64,000 bases of DNA. Origin: Sinorhizobium terangae. GTDB taxonomy: Bacteria > Pseudomonadota > Alphaproteobacteria > Rhizobiales > Rhizobiaceae. The translations under genes and the position numbers were made by a program. The notes beneath the pieces are model-generated. The model did not search any database and had not been told where the DNA came from. It saw only the letters and a list, made by a program, of their open reading frames with translations. Positions 43,997 through 52,964 of the stretch are shown piece after piece; position 1 is the first letter of the stretch; the number at the start of each line of letters is the position of its first letter. The stretch is taken from NCBI RefSeq assembly GCF_029714365.1, contig NZ_CP121659.1:1488001-1552000 (forward strand), given 5' to 3'.

Positions 43997-45466
43997 TTAG
44001 CCCACCGAGCCTTCCAGCGAGATGCCAATCAGCTTCTGCGCTTCAACGGCGAATTCCATCGGCAGTTCCTGAATGACTTCCTTGACGAAGCCGTTGACGA
44101 TCAACGCGATCGCTGCCTCTTCCGGAATGCCGCGCTGCAGGCAGTAGAACAGCTGGTCCTCGGAAATCTTGGACGTCGTCGCCTCGTGCTCGAACTGCGC
44201 CGTCGAGTTCTTCGCCTCGATATAGGGCACCGTATGGGCACCGCACTTGTCACCGATCAAGAGCGAGTCGCACTGGGTGAAGTTGCGGGCGTTTTCCGCC
44301 TTGCGGTGGGCCGAAACCTGACCGCGATAGGTGTTGTCCGAAACGCCGGCGGCGATGCCCTTGGAGATGATGCGGCTCGACGTGTTCTTGCCGAGATGGA
44401 TCATCTTGGTACCGGAGTCGACCTGCTGGTGACCGTTGGAAACGGCGATCGAGTAGAACTCGCCGCGCGAGCCATCGCCGCGCAGGATGCAGGACGGATA
44501 TTTCCAGGTGATCGCCGAACCGGTTTCCACCTGCGTCCAGGAAATCTTCGAATTTTTGCCGCGGCAATCGCCGCGCTTGGTGACGAAGTTGTAGACGCCG
44601 CCCTTGCCGTGCTTGTCGCCCGGATACCAGTTCTGCACCGTCGAATACTTGATCTCGGCGTCATCGAGCGCGATCAGCTCGACGACCGCCGCATGAAGCT
44701 GGTTCTCGTCGCGCTGCGGTGCGGTGCAGCCCTCGAGATAGGACACATAGGCGCCCTCGTCGGCGATGATCAGCGTGCGCTCGAACTGGCCGGTGTTCCG
44801 TTCGTTGATGCGGAAATAGGTCGAAAGCTCCATCGGGCACCGCACGCCCTTGGGTACGTAGACGAAGGAACCATCGGTGAAGACGGCAGAGTTCAGCGTT
44901 GCATAGAAATTATCCGACTGCGGCACAACCGTACCGAGATATTTCCGCACCAGGTCCGGATGCTCCCGCATCGCTTCCGAGATCGACATGAAGATCACGC
45001 CGGCCTTCTTCAGCTCCTCCTTGAAGGTCGTGACGACCGAGACGGAATCGAACACCGCGTCGACGGCGATCTTCGACTTCTGAACGCCAGCAAGGATTTC
45101 CTGTTCCTTGAGCGGGATACCGAGCTTCTCGTAGACCGCGAGCAGTTCCGGATCGACCTCATCGAGCGACCTCGGCCCCGACATGCTCTTCGGCGCGGCG
45201 TAGTAGTGAATCTCGTTGAAGTCGATCTTCGGGTAGCGGACACGCGCCCAGCTCGGCTCGTCCATGGTCAGCCAGCGGCGATAGGCGTTAAGACGCCACT
45301 CCAGCATCCACTCCGGTTCGTTCTTCTTGGCCGAAATGAAACGAATGATATCCTCGGAAAGGCCTTTCGGCGCCTTTTCCATCTCGATATGCGTTTCGAA
45401 GCCGTATTTATACTGGTCCACGTCGATCTTGCGGACCTGATCAATGGTCTCCTGCACGGCAGGCAT
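43997..45466 (-). CDS. sufB: SufB Fe-S scaffold subunit
   Basis: The 489-residue scaffold starts at 45466 ([10 protein letters not shown]) with GGAG upstream. [34 protein letters not shown] and [17 protein letters not shown] are family signatures, including the conserved Cys and His/Glu used for the nascent cluster. The gap of about 150 bases to the upstream desulfurase could hold an internal promoter. Confidence 0.96.
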   Translation of the reverse strand: MPAVQETIDQVRKIDVDQYKYGFETHIEMEKAPKGLSEDIIRFISAKKNEPEWMLEWRLNAYRRWLTMDEPSWARVRYPKIDFNEIHYYAAPKSMSGPRSLDEVDPELLAVYEKLGIPLKEQEILAGVQKSKIAVDAVFDSVSVVTTFKEELKKAGVIFMSISEAMREHPDLVRKYLGTVVPQSDNFYATLNSAVFTDGSFVYVPKGVRCPMELSTYFRINERNTGQFERTLIIADEGAYVSYLEGCTAPQRDENQLHAAVVELIALDDAEIKYSTVQNWYPGDKHGKGGVYNFVTKRGDCRGKNSKISWTQVETGSAITWKYPSCILRGDGSRGEFYSIAVSNGHQQVDSGTKMIHLGKNTSSRIISKGIAAGVSDNTYRGQVSAHRKAENARNFTQCDSLLIGDKCGAHTVPYIEAKNSTAQFEHEATTSKISEDQLFYCLQRGIPEEAAIALIVNGFVKEVIQELPMEFAVEAQKLIGISLEGSVG

Positions 45467-45617
45467 GTCGTTCTCCAATCTTGCCGGATCCAAGGTCCGG
45501 CAGCTTGTCAACACGATGCAAACTTTGCGCACCGCTTATGTAATGGCTAAAAGGCGCTTTTCACCCCATTTGCCAAGCGGAAATTTGCTTTTCCGCAAAT
45601 TCCTTCAACGTTTTGCC

Positions 45618-46784
45618 TCATGCGGCCTTTCCGGTTGAGCGCCGGCGGGCCGCCACCTTCGCGAAGACAGCCGCGCAACGCTCGATTTCGGCCTCCGTCG
45701 TTGTCTCGCCGATTGATATACGCAATGCGCCCTGGCGAGGATCGTAACCCATAGCTGTCAGCACGTGGCTCTGCCCGACCTTGCCGGAGGAGCAGGCCGA
45801 TCCCGCCGAAAGCGCCACGCCTTCGAGATCGAAGGCGATCTGGCCGGTCTCAGCTTTCAGGCCCGGAAGCGTGAAAAAGGTCGTGTTGCCGATGCGAGCA
45901 ATATCGCGTCCGTGGATCACTACATCCGGCGCCGACGACTGCATTTCGGCTTCGAGCCGATCGCGCAAAGCGGCAACGGCCGTAATCCGTCCGTCTATGT
46001 TACCGGCAACCACCCGGGCCGCCGCTCCAAAGCCGGCAAGTGCGGGCGCATTTTCAGTACCCGAACGGTGACCTTTCTCCTGCCCGCCGCCACGGATCAG
46101 CGCCGAAGGCATCATGACTTCACCACGCGCGACAAGTGCGCCCGCGCCTTTCGGCCCGCCGATCTTGTGCGAAGAGACGATGAGGAAGTCCGCACCAAGC
46201 GCTTCGATCGACAAAGGCAGACGTCCCGCCGCCTGCACGGCATCGACGACAAGGAGGCCGCCATGGGCGCGCACGATGGTGGCGACCTCGGCGATAGGCT
46301 GGACGATTCCTGTCTCGTTGTTGGCAAGCATCACGGCGACCATCGGCAGCCCGGCCTCGCGATCATGGGAGGCAAGCAGTGCATCCAGCGCGGCACCATC
46401 GACGACGCCGGCGCTCGTCACCGGCACCTCGCAAACGTCCTCGCGCGCGAAACGTCCGCCCTCGCGGATCGCTGGATGCTCAATCGCCGACGCGTAGAGC
46501 TTTGCGATCCTGAGCGGCGTGCGTCCCATGCGGAAATCCGGGGTCAGCACCATATTGGCGGCCTCGGTCGCACCGCTGGTGAAGGTGACCGAGGCGGCTT
46601 GCGCGCCGCAAAGCGCGGCGACATCACGCCGGGCGCTTTCGACAAGCGTGCGTATCGCCCTTCCCTCGCCGTGAACCGACGACGGATTGCCGACCTGATC
46701 GAGCGCCGACAGGAGGGCCTCGCGCGCTTCAGTGAGAAGCGGCGCCGTGGCGTTCCAGTCCATATAAATGCGCGATCCCGACAT
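45618..46784 (-). CDS. NifS/IscS-type cysteine desulfurase
   Basis: The 388-residue group I desulfurase has MDWNATAPLL at the start, the PLP lysine in IVSSHKIGGPKGAGAL and the mobile catalytic Cys in LSAGSACSSGKVGQSHVL. It is distinct from SufS and heads the SUF cluster, so the operon has two sulfur donors. In rhizobia such a first gene is usually iron-controlled. A dyad of TTCTAAA type lies upstream (46915-46934). Confidence 0.93.
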   Translation of the reverse strand: MSGSRIYMDWNATAPLLTEAREALLSALDQVGNPSSVHGEGRAIRTLVESARRDVAALCGAQAASVTFTSGATEAANMVLTPDFRMGRTPLRIAKLYASAIEHPAIREGGRFAREDVCEVPVTSAGVVDGAALDALLASHDREAGLPMVAVMLANNETGIVQPIAEVATIVRAHGGLLVVDAVQAAGRLPLSIEALGADFLIVSSHKIGGPKGAGALVARGEVMMPSALIRGGGQEKGHRSGTENAPALAGFGAAARVVAGNIDGRITAVAALRDRLEAEMQSSAPDVVIHGRDIARIGNTTFFTLPGLKAETGQIAFDLEGVALSAGSACSSGKVGQSHVLTAMGYDPRQGALRISIGETTTEAEIERCAAVFAKVAARRRSTGKAA

Positions 46785-46914
46785 CGTTTCTTTCGTTAGG
46801 ACAAGCGGCTCGGCCGTTACAATCGGTGCCGTTGCATTTTCCTTGAATTTTCCGCGTCGCTTGCCTTATGAGACGAAGCACAAGGCGGAATGCCCGCACC
46901 GAAGTTTTGAACGG

Positions 46915-46934
46915 TTCTAAACTAGGTTTTAGAA
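46915..46934. promoter_or_regulatory. Dyad TTCTAAA-N6-TTTAGAA upstream of the SUF cluster
   Basis: Perfect 7-base arms with spacer CTAGGT lie between the divergent desulfurase and hydrolase genes. The half-sites look like those of the rhizobial iron regulator Irr (TTTAGAA/TTCTAAA), though their order and spacing differ from the usual motif as I know it. Iron control of the SUF cluster is known in rhizobia. Confidence 0.4.
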
Positions 46935-47008
46935 AAGCTGACTGCTTTCGTCAAGACAAGATCGGCACTGAAACCGCAATTAGAACCAGAAACATTCCCG
47001 GAGAGCCA

Positions 47009-47686
47009 ATGCCCGAGATTATCTTCAACGGTCCAGCTGGTCGGCTGGAAGGTCGCTACCAGCCTTCGAAGCAGAAGAGCGCCCCGATCGCCATCATCCT
47101 GCACCCGCATCCCCAGTTCGGCGGCACGATGAACAACCAGATCGTCTACCAGCTTTTCTACATGTTTCAGAAGCGCGGGTTCACGACGCTCCGGTTCAAT
47201 TTCCGCGGCATCGGGCGCAGCCAGGGCGAGTTCGACCATGGTGCCGGCGAGCTTTCCGATGCCGCCTCTGCGCTCGACTGGGTGCAGAGCCTGCATCCAG
47301 ATTCGAAGAGCTGCTGGGTTGCCGGTTACTCCTTCGGCGCCTGGATCGGCATGCAACTCTTGATGCGCCGCCCGGAAATCGAAGGCTTCATGGCGGTCGC
47401 GCCGCAGCCGAACATCTATGACTTCTCGTTCCTCGCCCCTTGCCCCTCGTCCGGCCTGATCATCAACGGCGATTCCGACAAGGTGGCCCCCGAGAAGGAC
47501 GTCAACGGTCTCGTCGACAAGCTGAAGGCGCAGAAGGGCATCCTGATCACCCACAGGACCGTGCCGGGCGCCAACCACTTCTTCAACGGCCAGATCGAGA
47601 CTCTGATGGCCGAGTGCGAGGACTATCTCGATCGCCGCCTCAACGGCGAGCTGACGCCGGAACCGGCCGCCAAGCGCATTCGATGA
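47009..47686 (+). CDS. Alpha/beta hydrolase (dienelactone-hydrolase-like)
   Basis: The 225-residue protein starts at 47009 (MPEIIFNGPAGRLEGRY) behind GGAGAG. IILHPHPQFGGTMNNQIVYQ is the signature of a widespread small hydrolase family. The nucleophile elbow is VAGYSFGAWIG (Ser), Asp is in INGDSDKVAP and His in VPGANHFFNG. It is cytoplasmic and its substrate is unknown. It is divergent from the SUF cluster and shares the intergenic dyad. Confidence 0.9.
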   Translation: MPEIIFNGPAGRLEGRYQPSKQKSAPIAIILHPHPQFGGTMNNQIVYQLFYMFQKRGFTTLRFNFRGIGRSQGEFDHGAGELSDAASALDWVQSLHPDSKSCWVAGYSFGAWIGMQLLMRRPEIEGFMAVAPQPNIYDFSFLAPCPSSGLIINGDSDKVAPEKDVNGLVDKLKAQKGILITHRTVPGANHFFNGQIETLMAECEDYLDRRLNGELTPEPAAKRIR

Positions 47687-47857
47687 CATAGCGGCGGGCC
47701 GAATCGTCCTCGCGTGCAGTTCAGCGTGCGAGGACGCACTGAGACGTGGCGTCTAGCGCATGTCGCCCGAAAGTGTGGTGCGGTTTCGGGACAACGACAT
47801 CACTGAAAGCAATAAAATAAAGTACGTCGCATGGCTCCAATCGAATGCGACGTGCTT
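47687..47857. repeat. Rhizobial intergenic repeat with palindrome
   Basis: The stretch from about 47755 (CGCATGTCGCCCGAAAGTGT) to the IS border is of a type common between Sinorhizobium genes. It contains the stem CGTCGCAT (47825-47832) / ATGCGACG (47845-47852). The IS630 element has inserted at its right edge. Confidence 0.55.
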
Positions 47858-47950
47858 TAGAGCGGTTCCGGTTTTGACTGAATCGGAGGGGATTCCGTTT
47901 TAGTCCGTTTTGTGATTCAAGATGCTGGCTGGAGCGGAGGCCAGCATCCG

Positions 47951-48310
47951 ATGACGCGACCTCTTTCGAACGATCTTCGTGAACGTGTTGTTGGCGCCAT
48001 TTCGGCGGGGGAAAGCTGCCGATCGGTGGCGGCTCGTTTCGGCATTGCCGTATCGTCGGCGGTGAAGTGGTCTCAGCGCTATCGTTCGAACGGGTCCGTG
48101 GCGCCCGGCAAGATGGGCGGCCACCGCAAGCATGTGCTGGAGCCGCACCGTGCGTTCATCGCGGAGCGGATCAACCAGACGCCGCATTTGTCGCTGCACA
48201 GGCTGAAGGAAGAGCTGGCGGCGCGTGGGGTGAAGGTGTCGCACGATACGGTCTGGCGGTTCCTGCGCCGCGAGGGGTTGCGGTTTAAAAAAAACGCTGT
48301 TCGCCCTTGA
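47951..48310 (+). CDS. IS630 transposase, first frame (DNA-binding part)
   Basis: The 119-residue frame starts at 47951 (MTRPLSNDLRERVVGAISAG). The helix-turn-helix region RSVAARFGIAVSSAVKWSQR and a second HTH (HLSLHRLKEELAARGVKVSH) bind the inverted repeats. It ends shortly after the run of eight A (TTTAAAAAAAACG), where a shift of one base leads into the catalytic frame. Confidence 0.9.
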   Translation: MTRPLSNDLRERVVGAISAGESCRSVAARFGIAVSSAVKWSQRYRSNGSVAPGKMGGHRKHVLEPHRAFIAERINQTPHLSLHRLKEELAARGVKVSHDTVWRFLRREGLRFKKNAVRP

Positions 48311-48899
48311 GCAGGCCCGTGCCGATATTGCCCGCCGGCGGCAACGCTGGCGCTCCTGGCAGTCCGGTCTCGATCCGAGACGGCTGGTGTTCATTGACGA
48401 AACCTGGATCAAGACCAACATGGCGCCGCTCTATGGCTGGGGGCCACGAGGCAAGCGCCTGCGCGGCTTTGCCCCGCACGGCCACTGGCGCACGCTGACC
48501 TTTGTCGGCGCTTTGCGCCACGACCGGCTGGCAGCGCCTTGCGTCTTCGACGGACCGATCAACGGTCGGTGTTTCCGCGCCTATGTCGAACAACAGCTCG
48601 TGCCCGTGCTCGAACCCGGCGACATCGTCATCATGGACAATCTCGGCTCGCACAAGTCGGCGGCCATCCGGCAGATGATCCGAGCCGCCGGCGCGCGGCT
48701 CTGGTATCTCCCGCCATACTCGCCCGATCTCAATCCGATCGAGCAGGCCTTCGCCAAAATCAAACACTGGATGCGGGCGGCTCAGAAGCGAACCGTCGAG
48801 GAGACATGGAAATACCTCGGCAGCCTTGTCCCCTCACTCCAGCCCGACGAATGCAGCAACTACTTCGCCAACGCCGGATATGCTTCTGTCAAAACCTGA
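48291..48899 (+). CDS. IS630 transposase, second frame (catalytic part)
   Basis: Reading from the A-run, the frame continues KTLFALEQARADIARRR and carries the DDE triad: Asp in LVFIDETWIKTNM, Asp in IVIMDNLGSHKS and Glu in YSPDLNPIEQAFAKIK. It is expressed as a fusion with the first frame by frameshifting or transcript slippage at the A8. The net shift is +1, equal to loss of one A. Confidence 0.9.
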   Translation, partial: KTLFALEQARADIARRRQRWRSWQSGLDPRRLVFIDETWIKTNMAPLYGWGPRGKRLRGFAPHGHWRTLTFVGALRHDRLAAPCVFDGPINGRCFRAYVEQQLVPVLEPGDIVIMDNLGSHKSAAIRQMIRAAGARLWYLPPYSPDLNPIEQAFAKIKHWMRAAQKRTVEETWKYLGSLVPSLQPDECSNYFANAGYASVKT

Positions 48900-48905
48900 A
48901 ACGCT

Positions 48906-50105
48906 CTAGCTTCGTCCAACCCAATGCGGCACTGCAGGCTTGACGACGTCTGCCGGCGCTTCGGCACACTCCACCCTGTTCCGTCCGGCGGCCTTGGCGG
49001 CATAGAGCGCCTTGTCGGCTCTTTGCATGGCCAGTTCGAGCGGCTCGTTTACGGCAACCGCCGCGACGCCGAAGCTGGCGGTAACCGTCGCCCTTTCAGG
49101 CAGGCCGTCAATCTGCATTGAGGCCATCGCCGCGCGGATGCCATGGGCGAGGACACGCGCCTCCGATAAATCCGTCAGGGGAAGAAAGACGGCAAATTCT
49201 TCCCCTCCGAGGCGCCCGGCAACGGCGCGGCTCGGCATCAGATCGCGAAGAAGGCGCGAAAACCGCCGGATCACCTCGTCCCCGGCATGATGGCCATAAC
49301 TGTCGTTCACCTGCTTGAAATGGTCGAGGTCAGTAAGGATGAGCGCGCCGGGATTGACCGTGCCGCGTCTTTCCAGCATCGGAGCAAGACGCTCCACGAA
49401 GCCCCGGCGATTGTAGAGATCAGAGAGGGCGTCGATTTCAGAACTCGCCCGCGCGTCGTCGATGATATCCTTCACCATGACGCCGAGCATCGCCAGGCCG
49501 GTTCCGACGATCAGCATGGCGCCAAGAGCCTGCGAAATCAGCGCAAACGGGCTGGAGACATAATCGGCCGCCGTTGTTCCGGAGCCCGCCGCCACCGCGG
49601 CGTAGATCTTCGCAAGATAGTAGATCGCGCTCAGCACCAGAAGACAGAGCAGCGTCCGGTCCGCGTAATTTTGCCGCCGCGACCGGACGATCGCTGAGGC
49701 GGACCACGCCTGAATGAGGAAGAACGGCATCTGGTAAAAGAAGGCATGCTGGAAGGTGCCGCGCGGAAGGTCGTAGATCACGAGATCGACGATGACCGAA
49801 GCGATGAAGAAAGCGGCAAGCAGCGCCGGCCGAACCGGCACGTCGTAATGCAGTCCAAGTCCCACGCGGAGCAGGCTGAAGCCCCCGAGGACGCTGGCGA
49901 ACGCCGCTATCGCGAAGAGGCGCGGAAAAGCGCTGAAGGGCAGAACGGCCTCAAACACCGCAGAGAGGGAGGCGACAAAGAAGCAGGCAGCGATCCAGAT
50001 CGCCGGTCGGCTCGAACGACTCTTTGCCGCGATGATAAGAAATGCGACCGCAAAGATCTGGGCGACGATGAAATTCACGGCCAGAAGGGAAATCGCACCA
50101 CCCAT
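48906..50105 (-). CDS. Membrane-bound diguanylate cyclase (GGDEF)
   Basis: The 399-residue protein starts at 50105 (MGGAISLLAVNF) with GGAAG upstream. About six membrane helices occupy residues 1-205, followed by the GGDEF domain: LTDLDHFKQVNDSYGHHAGD and the active site RLGGEEFAVF. The RxxD inhibitory site before GGEEF is not present. It should make cyclic di-GMP. The IS630 element lies immediately after its stop, and the stop codon TAG is partly formed by the insertion (TA plus first IS base). Confidence 0.88.
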   Translation of the reverse strand: MGGAISLLAVNFIVAQIFAVAFLIIAAKSRSSRPAIWIAACFFVASLSAVFEAVLPFSAFPRLFAIAAFASVLGGFSLLRVGLGLHYDVPVRPALLAAFFIASVIVDLVIYDLPRGTFQHAFFYQMPFFLIQAWSASAIVRSRRQNYADRTLLCLLVLSAIYYLAKIYAAVAAGSGTTAADYVSSPFALISQALGAMLIVGTGLAMLGVMVKDIIDDARASSEIDALSDLYNRRGFVERLAPMLERRGTVNPGALILTDLDHFKQVNDSYGHHAGDEVIRRFSRLLRDLMPSRAVAGRLGGEEFAVFLPLTDLSEARVLAHGIRAAMASMQIDGLPERATVTASFGVAAVAVNEPLELAMQRADKALYAAKAAGRNRVECAEAPADVVKPAVPHWVGRS

Positions 50106-50225
50106 TCGACAGCTTCCGAAGAGTTCCGACTGCGAATCACGGATCCGCATAAATCTCACACACCGAGCTATCCTACCGGCGGAGTGCAAAGAAACAATTA
50201 GAGCAAATCAAGGAAAAGTGTGCTG

Positions 50226-51401
50226 TCAGGGCAGTTCGACCTGCCTTGTCGCTTGGCGAGCCTCGATATCTACCGACTTCGATGCAAATCGACCCCCACT
50301 TACAGGGCGATCGACGCCGGTCGTTTCGGGATAGGTCAACGGCAAGCCGCGCAGTGATCTCACCGCCAGATAGGCCCACGCTTCGGCCTCCATCGAGTCG
50401 CCGTTCAGTTCCAGTGCTTCAGCGGCAAGCACTCGGCCGTGCACCGCGCCGGCGAGTCTTGTCAAATCCTTCATGATGGTCTGGTTGAGGCGGCCACCGC
50501 CGCAGATGACGTAGGTGGCCGGGGCCTCCGGAAGATGCCCTGCCGATTTCACGATTGCTGCCGCGGTGACGTAGGCGAGTGTGCGAGCGCCGTCTGCCAG
50601 GCTTGCGTCGGCGCCCGAGGGCGGCGTGAAGTCGTTTCGGTCGAGGGAGCGGCGTTTCTCAGCGGTAAAGAATCGATGAGAAAGGTACCGATCGGCGAGT
50701 TCTGGCACGATCGTGCCTTCGCTTGCGATCATGCCGCCCTGGTCATAGGGGATACCGGCGTGGGCCTCCACCCACTGGTCAATCAGCGTATTGCCGGGAC
50801 CGCTGTCATAGGCGACGATTCGCCGGCCGGCGCCAACGAATGTGAGGTTGGAGATACCGCCGATATTGACGAAGACGACCGGCGCATCGATCTCTTGTTT
50901 TTCCGACAAGCCGTTCGCCAGAGCAGCGTGGTAGGCCGGAATGAGCGGCGCTCCCTGGCCGCCATGGACCATGTCATTGGCCCGCATGTCGTAGACGACG
51001 TCGATTTGTGTTTCGCGCGCCAGCAAGTCTCCATCGCCGATCTGCACGGTCAACGCCTCGTCCGGGCGGTGCAGGACTGTTTGTCCGTGGAAACCTATTA
51101 CATCAATATTCTCAGGCAACAGATTGTTTTCATGCAGGAATGCTTCGACTGCTTCCGCGTGGCGTAGCGTCAGGTCTCGCTCCAGTTGAGCGAGTTCCCC
51201 CGGCCTTTCCGTCCGTACGGCAATCGATCTCGCGTCATCAAGTCCCTGCTTCAGGCGCGCCCGGAAACGCGCGTCGTAGGCGTATCCGGCCGAGGGGCCA
51301 CGCTGCACGACGTTCTCGCCGTCGGTCCGGAGCAGCGCAACGTCGATGCCGTCCATGCTCGTGCCGCTCATCAAGCCGATTGCCGTCAAGAGCTTGCCCA
51401 T
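50226..51401 (-). CDS. anmK: Anhydro-N-acetylmuramic acid kinase
   Basis: The 391-residue sugar kinase of peptidoglycan recycling starts at 51401 ([10 protein letters not shown]) with GGAG upstream; a longer frame to 51524 lacks such support. Signatures are [15 protein letters not shown] at the N-terminus, [39 protein letters not shown] and [10 protein letters not shown]. It phosphorylates and opens anhMurNAc to MurNAc-6-phosphate. It is divergent from tyrS, as in many alphaproteobacteria. Confidence 0.95.
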   Translation of the reverse strand: MGKLLTAIGLMSGTSMDGIDVALLRTDGENVVQRGPSAGYAYDARFRARLKQGLDDARSIAVRTERPGELAQLERDLTLRHAEAVEAFLHENNLLPENIDVIGFHGQTVLHRPDEALTVQIGDGDLLARETQIDVVYDMRANDMVHGGQGAPLIPAYHAALANGLSEKQEIDAPVVFVNIGGISNLTFVGAGRRIVAYDSGPGNTLIDQWVEAHAGIPYDQGGMIASEGTIVPELADRYLSHRFFTAEKRRSLDRNDFTPPSGADASLADGARTLAYVTAAAIVKSAGHLPEAPATYVICGGGRLNQTIMKDLTRLAGAVHGRVLAAEALELNGDSMEAEAWAYLAVRSLRGLPLTYPETTGVDRPVSGGRFASKSVDIEARQATRQVELP

Positions 51402-51572
51402 TGATTTCTCCGCGCGCGTGCCTCGATCGATGCCGGCAGAAACCGAGCGCACCAGTCCTCGTTCCGCCAGTGCGTTCATAACAAAATGCCCGCCAACCAA
51501 AAACGTGCACTTTCGATAAAACAATGATAAACGCCGCCCGCAGACGTCCTACCCAGCCGAAAGAAACAGGTC

Positions 51573-52823
51573 ATGTCCGAGTTCAAGTCCGATTTCCTCC
51601 ATACGCTCAGCGAGCGCGGTTTCATCCATCAGACCTCCGATGATGCCGGGCTCGACCAACTGTTCCGTACGGAAACCGTGACTGCCTATATCGGCTTCGA
51701 TCCCACCGCGCCAAGCCTCCACGCCGGTGGTCTCATTCAGATCATGATGCTGCATTGGCTGCAGGCGACCGGCCACCGGCCGATCTCGCTGATGGGCGGC
51801 GGCACCGGCATGGTCGGCGATCCGTCCTTCAAGGACGAAGCGCGGCAACTGATGACGCCGGAGACGATCGCGGCCAACATTGCCAGCATCAAGACTGTAT
51901 TCACCAATTACCTGAAATACGGCCAAGGGCCGACGGACGCATTGATGATCAACAATGCGGACTGGCTGCTTGGCATAAACTACCTCGAATTCCTGCGTGA
52001 TGTCGGCCGCCACTTCTCGGTTAACCGCATGCTGTCGTTCGACAGCGTCAAGATGCGACTTGATCGCGAACAGTCGCTTTCGTTTCTCGAATTCAACTAC
52101 ATGATCCTTCAGGCCTATGACTTCGTGGAGCTTCACAAGCGGACGGGGTGCCGGCTGCAGATGGGCGGCTCGGACCAATGGGGCAACATCGTCAATGGTA
52201 TCGATCTCGGCCACCGCATGGGCACGCCGCAGCTCTACGCCCTCACCTCGCCGCTTCTGACAACCGCATCCGGCGCCAAGATGGGCAAGTCTGTCACCGG
52301 TGCCGTCTGGCTCAATCCCGATATGCTCGGCGCCTACGACTTCTGGCAGTACTGGCGCAATACCGAGGATGCGGACGTCGTGCGCTTCCTGAAGCTCTAC
52401 ACGACCTTGCCGATGACGGAGATCGATCGTCTGGCGCAGCTCGGCGGCTCCGAGATCAACGAGGTCAAGAAGGTTCTCGCGACGGAAATCACCGCCATGC
52501 TGCACGGGCGCACGGCGGCCGAGCAGGCAGCCGAAACGGCGCGCAAGACCTTCGAGGAAGGCGCGCTTGCCGAGAACCTGCCGTCGATCGAGGTCCCCGC
52601 CTCCGAACTCGAAGCCGGCGTCGGCCTGCTGACGCTCATCGTGCGCGCCGGCCTTGCCGCTTCGAACGGCGAAGCGCGGCGCCACGTCCAGGGCGGTGCC
52701 GTGAGAATCAACGACGAAGCGATCAGCGACGAACGTCGCGTCGTTGCTTATGACGACATCGCCGACGGCGTCATCAAGCTGTCGCTCGGCAAGAAAAAGC
52801 ATATCCTCGTGCGGCCGGCCTGA
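51573..52823 (+). CDS. tyrS: Tyrosyl-tRNA synthetase
   Basis: The 416-residue class I synthetase has its HIGH-type motif in [27 protein letters not shown], the tRNA/tyrosine pocket in [12 protein letters not shown] and its KMSKS-type motif in [12 protein letters not shown]. An S4 RNA-binding domain forms the C-terminus ([20 protein letters not shown]). A strong hairpin follows the stop. Confidence 0.97.
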   Translation: MSEFKSDFLHTLSERGFIHQTSDDAGLDQLFRTETVTAYIGFDPTAPSLHAGGLIQIMMLHWLQATGHRPISLMGGGTGMVGDPSFKDEARQLMTPETIAANIASIKTVFTNYLKYGQGPTDALMINNADWLLGINYLEFLRDVGRHFSVNRMLSFDSVKMRLDREQSLSFLEFNYMILQAYDFVELHKRTGCRLQMGGSDQWGNIVNGIDLGHRMGTPQLYALTSPLLTTASGAKMGKSVTGAVWLNPDMLGAYDFWQYWRNTEDADVVRFLKLYTTLPMTEIDRLAQLGGSEINEVKKVLATEITAMLHGRTAAEQAAETARKTFEEGALAENLPSIEVPASELEAGVGLLTLIVRAGLAASNGEARRHVQGGAVRINDEAISDERRVVAYDDIADGVIKLSLGKKKHILVRPA

Positions 52824-52855
52824 GCCCCTCGGAGTGGAAGCCGAAGCATTCTTGA

Positions 52856-52890
52856 ACGGGATGGGAAGCGTGCAGCTTCCCATCCCGTTC
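52856..52890. terminator. Long hairpin between tyrS and the AsmA-like gene
   Basis: AACGGGATGGGAAG and CTTCCCATCCCGTT form a perfect 14-base stem, extendable by one C-G pair around GTGCA. The genes are convergent; there is no T-run, so it acts at least as a strong 3' structure. Confidence 0.75.
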
Positions 52891-52964
52891 GCGTTTGCAT
52901 CTGCCGCGGACCACAGCAACTCGGTGGATCCGCCTCACCAGCGCCGGGATCGAGGCCGCTCGCC

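Larger units (their letters stand above)
47860..48906 (+). mobile_element. IS630-family insertion sequence with TA target duplication
   Basis: The element of about 1047 bases is bounded by inverted repeats GAGCGGTTCCGGTTTTGAC (left) and the complement of GTCAAAACCTGAAACGCTC (right), with TA on both sides (47858-47859, 48907-48908), as IS630/Tc1-type elements produce. It carries a transposase split into two frames joined by an A8 run. Both ends and the DDE residues look intact. Confidence 0.92.

Noticed and set aside
43796..45550. 584-codon plus-strand frame opposite sufB/sufC
   Set aside because: sufB and sufC are unmistakable on the minus strand; this is a GC-rich mirror frame.
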